Part shown: positions 27,016-33,679 of the stretch, piece after piece | Layout of the letters: each line of letters opens with the position of its first letter | How positions within the stretch are numbered: position 1 is the first letter of the stretch | Source: Alphaproteobacteria bacterium | GTDB taxonomy: Bacteria; Pseudomonadota; Alphaproteobacteria; Micropepsales; Micropepsaceae | DNA length: 51,467 nucleotides | Reading direction: 5' to 3' | Assembly: GCA_028871345.1 (NCBI GenBank) | Contig: JAGWNK010000028.1 | Coordinates: 1-51,467 of the forward strand | Position numbers and translations under genes: made by a program | The notes under the pieces: generated by a model | Told to the model about the DNA's origin: nothing | Seen by the model: only the letters and a program-made list of their open reading frames with translations | Databases searched by the model: none

Positions 27016-28410
27016 ATGAGCATCGAATCCGTCAATCCCGCCAGCGGCGAAGCCATTGCGCGCTACGCGGAGATGGATCCCGCCGCGGTGAAGGTTGCGA
27101 TCGATGGAGCGCACGAGGCGTTCCTCGACTGGCGCAGGCGCAGCTTCGAGGACCGCTCCGAGCGCATGCGGCTCGCCGCGGAACTCCTCAAGGAGCGGGC
27201 CCGCGACTACGGCCGGCTGATGGCCCAGGAGATGGGCAAGCCAATCCGCGACGGCATCGCAGAAGCCGAGAAGTGCGCCCTGGCCTGCCAGTTCTACGCC
27301 GAGCATGCCGCGCGCTTCCTCGCCGACGCCATGGTCGAGACCGAAGGGCGCAAGAGTTTCGTCGCCTTCCGGCCGCTGGGCGTCATCCTGGCCGTGATGC
27401 CCTGGAATTTCCCCTTCTGGCAGGCGATCCGCTTCGCCGCGCCGGGATTGATGGCGGGCAACGCCGCCGTCCTGAAGCATTCCGCCAACGTGCCCGGCTG
27501 CGCCCTGGCGCTGGAAGAGCTCTTCCGGGATGCGGGTTTTCCGATAAATCTATTCCGTACACTGATGATCGGCAGCCGGGAGGTTGCGGCGGTCATCGCG
27601 CATCCGCACGTTGCCGCTGTGACGCTGACCGGCTCGGGACCGGCCGGACGGGAGGTGGCCGCCAAGGCCGGCAGCCTGCTGAAGAAAACGGTGCTGGAGC
27701 TCGGCGGCAGCGACGCCTATCTCGTGCTCTCCGATGCCGACATCGATTTCACCGCTGCCGCCTGCGCCCGCGGACGGCTGGTCAATTCCGGCCAGAGCTG
27801 CATCGCCGCCAAGCGTTTCATCGTGGTCGATGACGTGCGGACGCCTTTCGAAGCGAAGCTCGTGGAAGAGATGGGCAAGGCACGGATGGGCGACCCCCTT
27901 GACGAGAAGACGACGATCGGTCCCATGGCGCGGCACGATCTGCGCGATGCCCTGCATGAACAGGTGCGCAAGTCGATGGCCAAAGGCGCGCGCCTTTTGT
28001 GCGGCGGCACGATCCCCGAAGGGCGCGGCGCCTACTATCCGCCCACGGTGCTCGCCGATGTGAGGCCAGGCATGCCCGCTTACGATGAGGAGATGTTCGG
28101 ACCGGTGGCGGCCGTGATTGCGGCGAAGGATGCGGCGCACGCTGTGCACATCGCCAACGACAGCCCGTTCGGGCTGGGCGGCGGCGTTTTCACGCGCGAC
28201 CTCGAACTCGGCGAGAGGCTGGCCAAGGACGCAATCGATGCCGGAGCGGTGTTCGTCAACGCAACGGTGCAGTCGGACCCGCGACTGCCGTTCGGCGGCA
28301 TCAAGGACAGCGGTTACGGCCGCGAGCTTGCCGTGTTCGGCATCCGTGAGTTCGTCAACATCAAAACAGTGGTTGTGACCCCGCACGGGAACCAGCGGGA
28401 ACCACGGTAA
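27016..28410 (+). CDS. NAD(P)-dependent aldehyde dehydrogenase, succinate-semialdehyde type
   Basis: A 464-residue aldehyde dehydrogenase close in length and pattern to YneI/Sad succinate-semialdehyde dehydrogenases. Visible motifs are PWNFPFWQAIR (cofactor fold), VTLTGSGPAGREVA, the general base Glu228 in LELGGSDAY and the nucleophile Cys262 in NSGQSCIAAKRF, 34 residues apart as in the family. The C-terminal LPFGGIKDSGYGREL is also typical. It oxidises aldehydes such as succinate semialdehyde to acids; the true substrate is unproven. A CGGAGG site precedes MSIESVNPAS. Confidence 0.92.
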   Translation: MSIESVNPASGEAIARYAEMDPAAVKVAIDGAHEAFLDWRRRSFEDRSERMRLAAELLKERARDYGRLMAQEMGKPIRDGIAEAEKCALACQFYAEHAARFLADAMVETEGRKSFVAFRPLGVILAVMPWNFPFWQAIRFAAPGLMAGNAAVLKHSANVPGCALALEELFRDAGFPINLFRTLMIGSREVAAVIAHPHVAAVTLTGSGPAGREVAAKAGSLLKKTVLELGGSDAYLVLSDADIDFTAAACARGRLVNSGQSCIAAKRFIVVDDVRTPFEAKLVEEMGKARMGDPLDEKTTIGPMARHDLRDALHEQVRKSMAKGARLLCGGTIPEGRGAYYPPTVLADVRPGMPAYDEEMFGPVAAVIAAKDAAHAVHIANDSPFGLGGGVFTRDLELGERLAKDAIDAGAVFVNATVQSDPRLPFGGIKDSGYGRELAVFGIREFVNIKTVVVTPHGNQREPR

Positions 28411-28459
28411 GAGCGGAGCGGAGATCGTCCTTCGGAGGTTGAAAAGGAATGAGCCGCCG

Positions 28460-29029
28460 CTATCGCGCTGCTCTCGGTGAGCGCCAGACGCGCGTGGCGG
28501 CGGGGCCTTTGTCGCTCATGCCGACTTCGTACTGCACGCGCTCGCCGTCGTGAAGGTCATTGAAGTCGCCGTCCGCCATGGCGTTGCGATGGAAATACAA
28601 CTCATGACCGTCTCGCGTACGGATGAAGCCGCGTTTCTTCTCGGCCTCAAGTCCGGATATGCGACCGACCTGGATGTCGGGCGGGAGCCGCACCTCGCCG
28701 AATTGGTGCTGCTTGAACTTCTTCAACCGCTCCTCCGCCGCCTGGAAGGCGTGACGCAACGCCATCATCAGCGAATCCGGCGACCGGCGGTCCGGCGTGT
28801 GATGGGGTTGGTTGCTCACCACGACGTCGTGCCCCGGAATTTGGATCTCGATATGCACCTCGGGGAAGTTGCCGGTGCGATGCTGGCGGTGCCGCATCTC
28901 GACCGCAACGCGCGCCCGGACGATACGCGGATAGAGCCGCTTCAGCTTCACGAAGCGCTCGCGGATCTGCGCCTCCAGCCGCGGGCTGGGCAGCACATGA
29001 TGATAGACGATCTCAAGCGGGCTATCCAT
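28460..29029 (-). CDS. HPF/RaiA-like ribosome-associated protein fused to a cold-shock domain
   Basis: A 189-residue two-domain protein. Residues 1-115 resemble the HPF/RaiA (sigma-54 modulation) fold that binds the 30S decoding region and silences ribosomes: the start MDSPLEIVYHHVLPSPRLEA and the later RHAFQAAEERLKKFK. Residues about 125-185 are a cold-shock domain with RNP1-like KKRGFIRT and RNP2-like ELYFHRNA. The combination suggests a stress-time ribosome factor with added RNA binding. No signal peptide. A weak EcfG-like sequence (two mismatches) lies upstream, so sigma control is unproven. Confidence 0.88.
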   Translation of the reverse strand: MDSPLEIVYHHVLPSPRLEAQIRERFVKLKRLYPRIVRARVAVEMRHRQHRTGNFPEVHIEIQIPGHDVVVSNQPHHTPDRRSPDSLMMALRHAFQAAEERLKKFKQHQFGEVRLPPDIQVGRISGLEAEKKRGFIRTRDGHELYFHRNAMADGDFNDLHDGERVQYEVGMSDKGPAATRVWRSPRAAR

Positions 29030-29278
29030 CGCGCCTCACGGCAGTTGCGCGCAGCCAGCAGAGCTTTTCGTCCTCATCGCGAGCGTTGCACACGGCTGCT
29101 GTTTCCGGCCGGCTCGGGGCCCTTTGGGCGTCAGGATCGTCTCCCTTCATTGCAGGACAACCTTGCGCCCGTCGATTTGTTCCGTGCGCTTTGCCGGAAC
29201 CAGGCCCCAAAAAATGCCCGTTGAATCAACAGCCCGACAATCTCAGAGGACAGTGTCTGCAGCGGAGCGGAGCGGAGC

Positions 29279-29773
29279 ATGCCCATGACGACGACCAGCC
29301 TTCCCATATTCGACAAGACGCTGCAGACGACCCATAGGTGGCTGGATGAGATCATGGAGGTGGTCGGTCCCGACCGGCACCTGGCTTGGCACGTGCTTTC
29401 AGCCGTGCTGCATGCGCTGCGCGACCGGTTGCCGATGGAAACGGCGGCGCATCTGGGCTCGCAACTTCCCGTGCCGGTTCGCGGCCTCTATTACGACCAG
29501 TGGCATCCCGCCGAGGTACCCGAAAAGCTGCGCACGCGTGAGGCGTTCCTCGCACGACTCGGGGCCGAACTCCGCAAGGCGCGCCCGCTGAACCTGACCG
29601 ACGCCGCGCAGGCCGTGTTCCAGGTGCCCTGCAACCATTTGGACAAGGGACAACTGGTCAAGGTGCGTAATGCCCTGCCGAAAGGACTGCGCGCACTATG
29701 GCCCAAAAATTGTATTGCGGTGGCGCGCGATCAACGGCGCGCGCAGGGCGACGGCACGCACCACTCTCAGTAG
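29279..29773 (+). CDS. DUF2267 protein
   Basis: A 164-residue DUF2267 family protein of unknown function. Typical pieces are LQTTHRWLDEIMEVVG, HVLSAVLHALRDRLPMETAAHLGSQLP, VRGLYYDQWHP and an HLDKGQLVKVRNALPKGLRALWP ending. Family members are often found with general-stress genes. The start lies behind three tandem AGCGG units that supply the ribosome site; the ATG two codons later is an alternative. A GGAAC-N18-CGTT sequence at 29196-29222 is one base too wide for an EcfG promoter. The 3' end overlaps the convergent small gene by 7 bases. Confidence 0.87.
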   Translation: MPMTTTSLPIFDKTLQTTHRWLDEIMEVVGPDRHLAWHVLSAVLHALRDRLPMETAAHLGSQLPVPVRGLYYDQWHPAEVPEKLRTREAFLARLGAELRKARPLNLTDAAQAVFQVPCNHLDKGQLVKVRNALPKGLRALWPKNCIAVARDQRRAQGDGTHHSQ

Positions 29774-29946
29774 CCGGTGGAAATGGCTCCGCCATAGGCC
29801 AGAACAAAGGCGGCGGCCGCACCCACCGCACAGATCGCCCACAAGTACGCCGTCCGCCGCGCCGACAGCGTGTAATGCCCGGGTTGGCTCGGCGCGGGCG
29901 TTGCCTCGTCGTTGCGATATCCGGAAACCGACCCGATATAGGCCAT
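29767..29946 (-). CDS. Small single-helix membrane protein
   Basis: A 59-residue protein starting MAYIGSVSGYRNDEAT, with a polar N-terminus and one C-terminal transmembrane helix (about residues 32-53, AYLWAICAVGAAAAFVLAYGG). AGGGAGG lies at good spacing before the ATG, which supports a real gene. No family is recognised. Its tail overlaps the convergent DUF2267 gene by 7 bases. Confidence 0.65.
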   Translation of the reverse strand: MAYIGSVSGYRNDEATPAPSQPGHYTLSARRTAYLWAICAVGAAAAFVLAYGGAISTGY

Positions 29947-30005
29947 CTTCGCCTCCCTGGCGTGCTGCACTGGAAGCTTAATGGCTCACGCGGGGGAAGG
30001 TTCCT

Positions 30006-30308
30006 TCAGCCGCGCCGGCGCTTGCGGGTGCGTGCTGCCTTTTTTGCGGAGCGTGAGCGCGCCGCCGCCGGCCGACGTGCCGAAGCCCGGCCGCCCGCCT
30101 TGCCGCCCTTGCGCGAGGGCTTGGTATTCTTCTTCTTGCCGCGGCCGGAACCCTTCTTCTTGCCGCCGCCTGTTTCGGCGTTCACCGTGGCCCAGGCACG
30201 TCGCTCGGCTTCCTTCTTTGAAGTGCCGCGCCGCTCATAGCCTTCCTCGATGTGCTCCGCCTGTCGCTTCTGCTTGCCCGAATAGCTCGACTTGTCGCCA
30301 CGCGGCAT
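30006..30308 (-). CDS. KguA-like small basic protein
   Basis: A 100-residue protein with N-terminal MPRGDKSSYSGKQKRQAEHI, a helical middle (GYERRGTSKKEAERRAWATVN) and a very Lys/Arg/Ala/Gly-rich histone-like tail. The N-terminal part matches the family often annotated as plasmid stabilisation protein or KguA; that name does not prove a plasmid role. The basic tail suggests nucleic-acid binding (inference). An exact EcfG-type promoter lies 30 bases upstream, so it is probably part of the general stress regulon. Confidence 0.82.
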   Translation of the reverse strand: MPRGDKSSYSGKQKRQAEHIEEGYERRGTSKKEAERRAWATVNAETGGGKKKGSGRGKKKNTKPSRKGGKAGGRASARRPAAARSRSAKKAARTRKRRRG

Positions 30309-30337
30309 TCTTCTCTCCCTTTTCCAAGTGGGTTGCC

Positions 30338-30362
30338 AACGCCGCACGCCAGCAATCGTTCC
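30338..30362 (-). promoter_or_regulatory. EcfG-type general-stress promoter for the KguA-like gene
   Basis: On the minus strand GGAAC, 16 bases, then CGTT: an exact match to the alphaproteobacterial EcfG consensus GGAAC-N16/17-CGTT. Correctly oriented, with the -10 element 29 bases before the ATG at 30308. Confidence 0.7.
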
Positions 30363-30377
30363 CGCGACGCACAGATG

Positions 30378-30530
30378 CTAAGGGGTCCAACCGCCGCCCA
30401 ATGCCTTGTATAGCGACACCAGATCGACGCCGAGGGTCGCGCGGCTCTGCTCGAGCTGGTCGCGCGCCGACAGGTAGTTCGACTGTGCCGACAACACGTT
30501 GAGGTAATTGACCAACCCTGCGCGATCGAC
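30378..30530 (-). pseudogene. C-terminal fragment of a NodT-type outer-membrane efflux lipoprotein
   Basis: Only the last 50 codons remain. The frame reads RAGLVNYLNVLSAQSNYLSA, then RDQLEQSRATLGVDLVSLYK and ALGGGWTP-stop, the typical C-terminus of TolC/NodT-type RND efflux channels. Full-length members have about 450-500 residues, so about nine tenths of the gene is missing. Homology stops near 30525, where the sequence becomes the coding strand of a PRC-barrel fragment running the other way. No RND pump genes are nearby. Not expected to be functional. Confidence 0.78.
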
Positions 30531-30779
30531 AAGCTCTCCGGCAAGGTCGCCTATGCCGTGATGGGGTTCGGCGGCTTCCTCGGCATCGGCAATGACTACT
30601 ATCCGGTTCCCTGGTCGCTGCTCACCTACAACACCTCGCTCGGCGGCTATGAAGTGAACATTTCGGAAGATCAGCTCAAGAGCGCGCCGCGCTTCCTGCA
30701 GGGTGAATCGTGGGACCAGTACGACCGCCTGCGCGAGAAGGCACTCTATGCGTACTACGGGGCCACTCCCTATTGGTGA
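30522..30779 (+). pseudogene. C-terminal fragment of a PRC-barrel protein
   Basis: The frame reads IDKLSGKVAYAVMGFGGFLG, IGNDYYPVPWSLLTYNTSLG and ends ALYAYYGATPYW, the typical second half of alphaproteobacterial PRC-barrel proteins. The N-terminal part with its own start is missing: upstream of about 30525 the DNA belongs to the efflux-protein fragment. An in-frame GTG at 30558 or ATG at 30561 could make a 73-residue remnant, but no ribosome site is clear. Confidence 0.75.
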
Positions 30780-30790
30780 AAGAGGCCAAG

Positions 30791-31357
30791 ATGACAGACA
30801 TCAAACAGGCGAAGATCCTCATGATCGCCACGGACGGCGTCGAACAGGTCGAACTGGAGCAGCCACGCGACAAGCTGCGCGGCGAAGGAGCCACGGTCGA
30901 TGTCGCCACTCCGACGGGAAAGGAGATACGCGGCTAGAACATGAAGGATTGGGGACACACCATCCCAGCCAACATGAAGATCGCCGACGCGCGGTGCGAG
31001 AACTACGACGCGCTCGTGATCCCAGGCGGTGCCCTCAATCCCGACAAGCTGCGTGCCGACGAGGCGGCCATGAAGGTCGTGCGGGACTTCGTGAATTCAG
31101 GCAAGGTCGTCGCGGCCGTCTGTCACGGTCCGTGGCTGCTGGCGCAGGTCGACGCCTTGCGCGGGCGCAAGGCGACCTCCTACCACTCGATCCGCAAGGA
31201 CATAGAGAATGCCGGCGCGCAATGGGTGGACAAGGAAGTCGTAGCCGATCACGGCATCATCACCAGCCGTAACCCCGACGACCTGCAAGCCTTCACCGCG
31301 AAGATCGTCGAGGAGGTCCGCGAAGGCCGCCATCAGCGGCGGTCGGCCGCGGAGTAA
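30791..31357 (+). pseudogene. DJ-1/PfpI-family protein interrupted by an in-frame amber codon
   Basis: The reading frame covers a complete 188-position PfpI-type (class I glutamine amidotransferase-like) protein, but codon 49 is TAG (30935-30937). Before it: AKILMIATDGVEQVELEQPR to TGKEIRG. After it, in the same frame: NMKDWGHTIPANMK, VIPGGALNPDKLR and AAVCHGPWLLA with the nucleophile Cys111. Family members have Trp at the stop position (GWn..DWG), so TGG to TAG is the simplest explanation. An ATG right after the stop could restart a fragment holding the Cys, but without the first strand-helix unit. These proteins act on glyoxal adducts or as proteases/chaperones. GAAAGAGG precedes the ATG. 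Confidence 0.83.
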
Positions 31358-31418
31358 GCCGGGCTCAAGAACTCCAAACCCCCGCCGCACCGGCGGGGGC
31401 TTGCACGACTGAAGACAG

Positions 31419-32381
31419 TCAACACTCCAGCCAGTGAAGGCTAAAGAGATTCTGGGGGTCGCACCAGGTGCGACGGACGATACAGCCTGCCTCCCGCGCG
31501 AGTTCAACAAACCCCTGCACCGTGTACTTGTAGGAATTTTCCGTATGAATCGTCTCTCCCTCGGTGAAGACGATGCGCCGCCCCATGACGGAGACCGTGT
31601 GGCTACGCCCGGCGACCAGGTGCATTTCGATGCGGCGGTGGGTGGGATCATAGAAGGCATGATGCCGGAAGTCCGGCAGATGGAAGTTGGCGCCGAGCTC
31701 CCGGTTGGCGCGTACCAGAAGATTCTTGTTGAACGCCTCTGTCACGCCGGCGGAGTCGTTGTAGGCGGCATGGAGAACGACGGAATCCTTGACGAGGTCG
31801 ACACCGACAAGCAGTCCGCCGCCGCGAAGCAGCTCCGCTGCGTTGCGCAAAAAACCCGCCGCCTGCGGCGGCTCCAGGTTACCGATCGTCGAGCCGGGGA
31901 AGAAACCCGCGCGCCTGTAGCGGCCTGAGCCGGGCAGCTTGATGGGCAGCGTGAAGTCCCCCACCACGGGCCACACGCTGAGTCCCGGATGACGGTCGAG
32001 AAGGCGGGCTGCGCGCGCGTAAAGATAGTCTCCGGAGATATCGACCGGCACATAGGCTCGCGGCTTCGCGATAGCGTCGAGGATGAGATCGACTTTCACC
32101 AGGGCCCCTGCGCCGAACTCCACCAGGAGGGCGTCCGATCCCATGAAGCAGGCGATTTCCGCGGCATGCGTCCGCAACAGGGCGACTTCCGTGCGCGTCG
32201 GATAGTATTCGGGCAAGCTGCAGATGCGCTCGAACAGCAAAGACCCGCGCTCATCGTAGAAGTACTTGCTCGACAGGCGCTTCGGTTGGCCGCTCAGGCC
32301 GCCGACGACGTCTGCAGCGAATTCGCTTGTATTCTCCTCCGGCATGTCTGCCGGCTGCACTGCTCTGAGGGCTTCGCTCAT
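31419..32381 (-). CDS. egtD: L-histidine N-alpha-methyltransferase of ergothioneine synthesis
   Basis: EgtD trimethylates histidine with S-adenosylmethionine to hercynine. The 320-residue chain has the family pattern SSKYFYDERGSLLFERIC, EYYPTRTEVALL, LVEFGAGALVK (SAM loop), YVPVDISGDYL, FFPGSTIGNLEP and VGVDLVKD, ending QNLFSLHWLEC. Its ATG overlaps the egtB stop by 4 bases (ATGA), so the two are translationally coupled. Together egtB and egtD provide the committed steps to the thiol antioxidant ergothioneine. No egtC or egtE candidate was seen nearby. Confidence 0.94.
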   Translation of the reverse strand: MSEALRAVQPADMPEENTSEFAADVVGGLSGQPKRLSSKYFYDERGSLLFERICSLPEYYPTRTEVALLRTHAAEIACFMGSDALLVEFGAGALVKVDLILDAIAKPRAYVPVDISGDYLYARAARLLDRHPGLSVWPVVGDFTLPIKLPGSGRYRRAGFFPGSTIGNLEPPQAAGFLRNAAELLRGGGLLVGVDLVKDSVVLHAAYNDSAGVTEAFNKNLLVRANRELGANFHLPDFRHHAFYDPTHRRIEMHLVAGRSHTVSVMGRRIVFTEGETIHTENSYKYTVQGFVELAREAGCIVRRTWCDPQNLFSLHWLEC

Positions 32382-33628
32382 AGGTCCTCTGCCAATCGGA
32401 TTCCACTGAATTGCCACCGTGCCGACGGCGGGAAGAAATTGCGGTAGGTGCGCCGCAAATGGCCCGGCGGCGTGGCGCAGGATCCGCCACGCAGCACCAT
32501 TTGACCGATCATGAATTTGCCGTTGTACTCGGCGGCCACGCCGCGGAAGGGGCGGAAACCCGGATAAGGGTCATACGACGACCGCGTCCATTCCCAGGCA
32601 TCGCCGAACATCTGGGCCCTCAAACCGGCGGGCGCGGGTTTAGCAAAGAGCGCGTCCGGATCGAGGAAGCGCCCCGCCACCGGCAGGTCGCCCGCCGCGA
32701 CTTCCCACTCGAATTCGGTCGGCAGGCGCTTGCCGGCCCAAGTCGCGTACGCAGCCGCCTCGTAGAAGCTCACATGCACCACAGGTTCGCTCGGATTGAG
32801 CGGCCTGACGCCGTGCAGCGTGAAGGCCCTGTCGCCTCTGGGCGACATCCAATAGAGCGGAGCCTTCCAGCCTTCGCGTTGTGCCAAGTCCCAACCGTCG
32901 GCCAGCCAGAACTCGTGCCTTACATAGCCGCCGTCATCAATGAAGTCGCGATATTCCCCGCAAGTGACCAGACGCGAAGCCAGCCTGAACGGCCGCACCA
33001 TGTGAATGTGACGGGGACGCTCGTTGTCGAATGAAAAACCCCTGCCGTCGTGGCCGATCTCGCACAGCCCCCCTTCATGTTCCGACCATTGCAGCAGCGG
33101 CGCTGTCTCCGCCACCGCGGGGGCGGCGGGACAGTATGCCGGCAGAAGGGGGTTCTTGGAGAAAGCATGCTTGACGTCGGTGAGAATAAGCTCCTGATGC
33201 TGCTGCTCGTGGTGAATGCCGAGTTCCACGAGGTGCGCATACTCCGGGTCATCGAGGACCGCCGCTACGGCACGGTCGACATGCCGGCGATAGGCGAGGA
33301 TCTCGGGAACGGCAGGCCGCGTGATCAATCCCCGCGCGGCTCGCTCGATCGACGTTCCCAGGGACAAGTAATATGAATTGAACAAAGCGTCGTAGCGCCG
33401 GTCATAGGGCCGGTAGCCGAACCGACGCCTGAGGACGACGGCCTCGAAGAACCATGTGCTGTGCGCCAGATGCCATTTCACCGGGCTCGCTTCGGGCATC
33501 GACTGCACGCACTGGTCTTCCACGTCCAGCGGGCGCGCCAGAGCTTCGCTCAGGGCCCGCACGCGCATATACGCCCGACCCAGTTCGGTTGCGCGCCTTG
33601 TCCGAAGTGCGAATTGCCAATCTGACAT
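32378..33628 (-). CDS. egtB: Ergothioneine biosynthesis protein, sulfoxide synthase
   Basis: EgtB is a non-haem iron enzyme that joins hercynine to a cysteine-containing thiol through sulfoxide formation. The 416-residue protein has an N-terminal DinB-like domain with metal-binding His residues in WHLAHSTWFFE and IHHEQQHQELI, and a C-terminal formylglycine-generating-enzyme-like domain (VHVSFYEAAAYATWAGKRLPTEFEWE, MFGDAWEWTRS, MVLRGGSCATP). It is coupled to egtD by a 4-base overlap. The closely related ovothiol enzyme OvoA is longer and fused to a methyltransferase, which argues for EgtB. Confidence 0.94.
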   Translation of the reverse strand: MSDWQFALRTRRATELGRAYMRVRALSEALARPLDVEDQCVQSMPEASPVKWHLAHSTWFFEAVVLRRRFGYRPYDRRYDALFNSYYLSLGTSIERAARGLITRPAVPEILAYRRHVDRAVAAVLDDPEYAHLVELGIHHEQQHQELILTDVKHAFSKNPLLPAYCPAAPAVAETAPLLQWSEHEGGLCEIGHDGRGFSFDNERPRHIHMVRPFRLASRLVTCGEYRDFIDDGGYVRHEFWLADGWDLAQREGWKAPLYWMSPRGDRAFTLHGVRPLNPSEPVVHVSFYEAAAYATWAGKRLPTEFEWEVAAGDLPVAGRFLDPDALFAKPAPAGLRAQMFGDAWEWTRSSYDPYPGFRPFRGVAAEYNGKFMIGQMVLRGGSCATPPGHLRRTYRNFFPPSARWQFSGIRLAEDL

Positions 33629-33679
33629 GAGATGATCCGAGTATGGAACAACGGATCAGAGCGGCATTCGTTGCAGCGC

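Noticed and set aside
29196..29222. GGAAC-N18-CGTT before DUF2267 as an EcfG promoter
   Set aside because: The spacer is one base longer than the accepted 16-17, so it is not listed as a promoter.
30801..31357. Two separate genes instead of an interrupted DJ-1/PfpI gene
   Set aside because: Both halves are in the same frame, together make one full-length family member, and neither half is complete alone.
33655..33674. GGAAC followed by CGTT near the egtB start
   Set aside because: The spacer is 19 bases, and it points away from egtB into the antiporter's 3' end.
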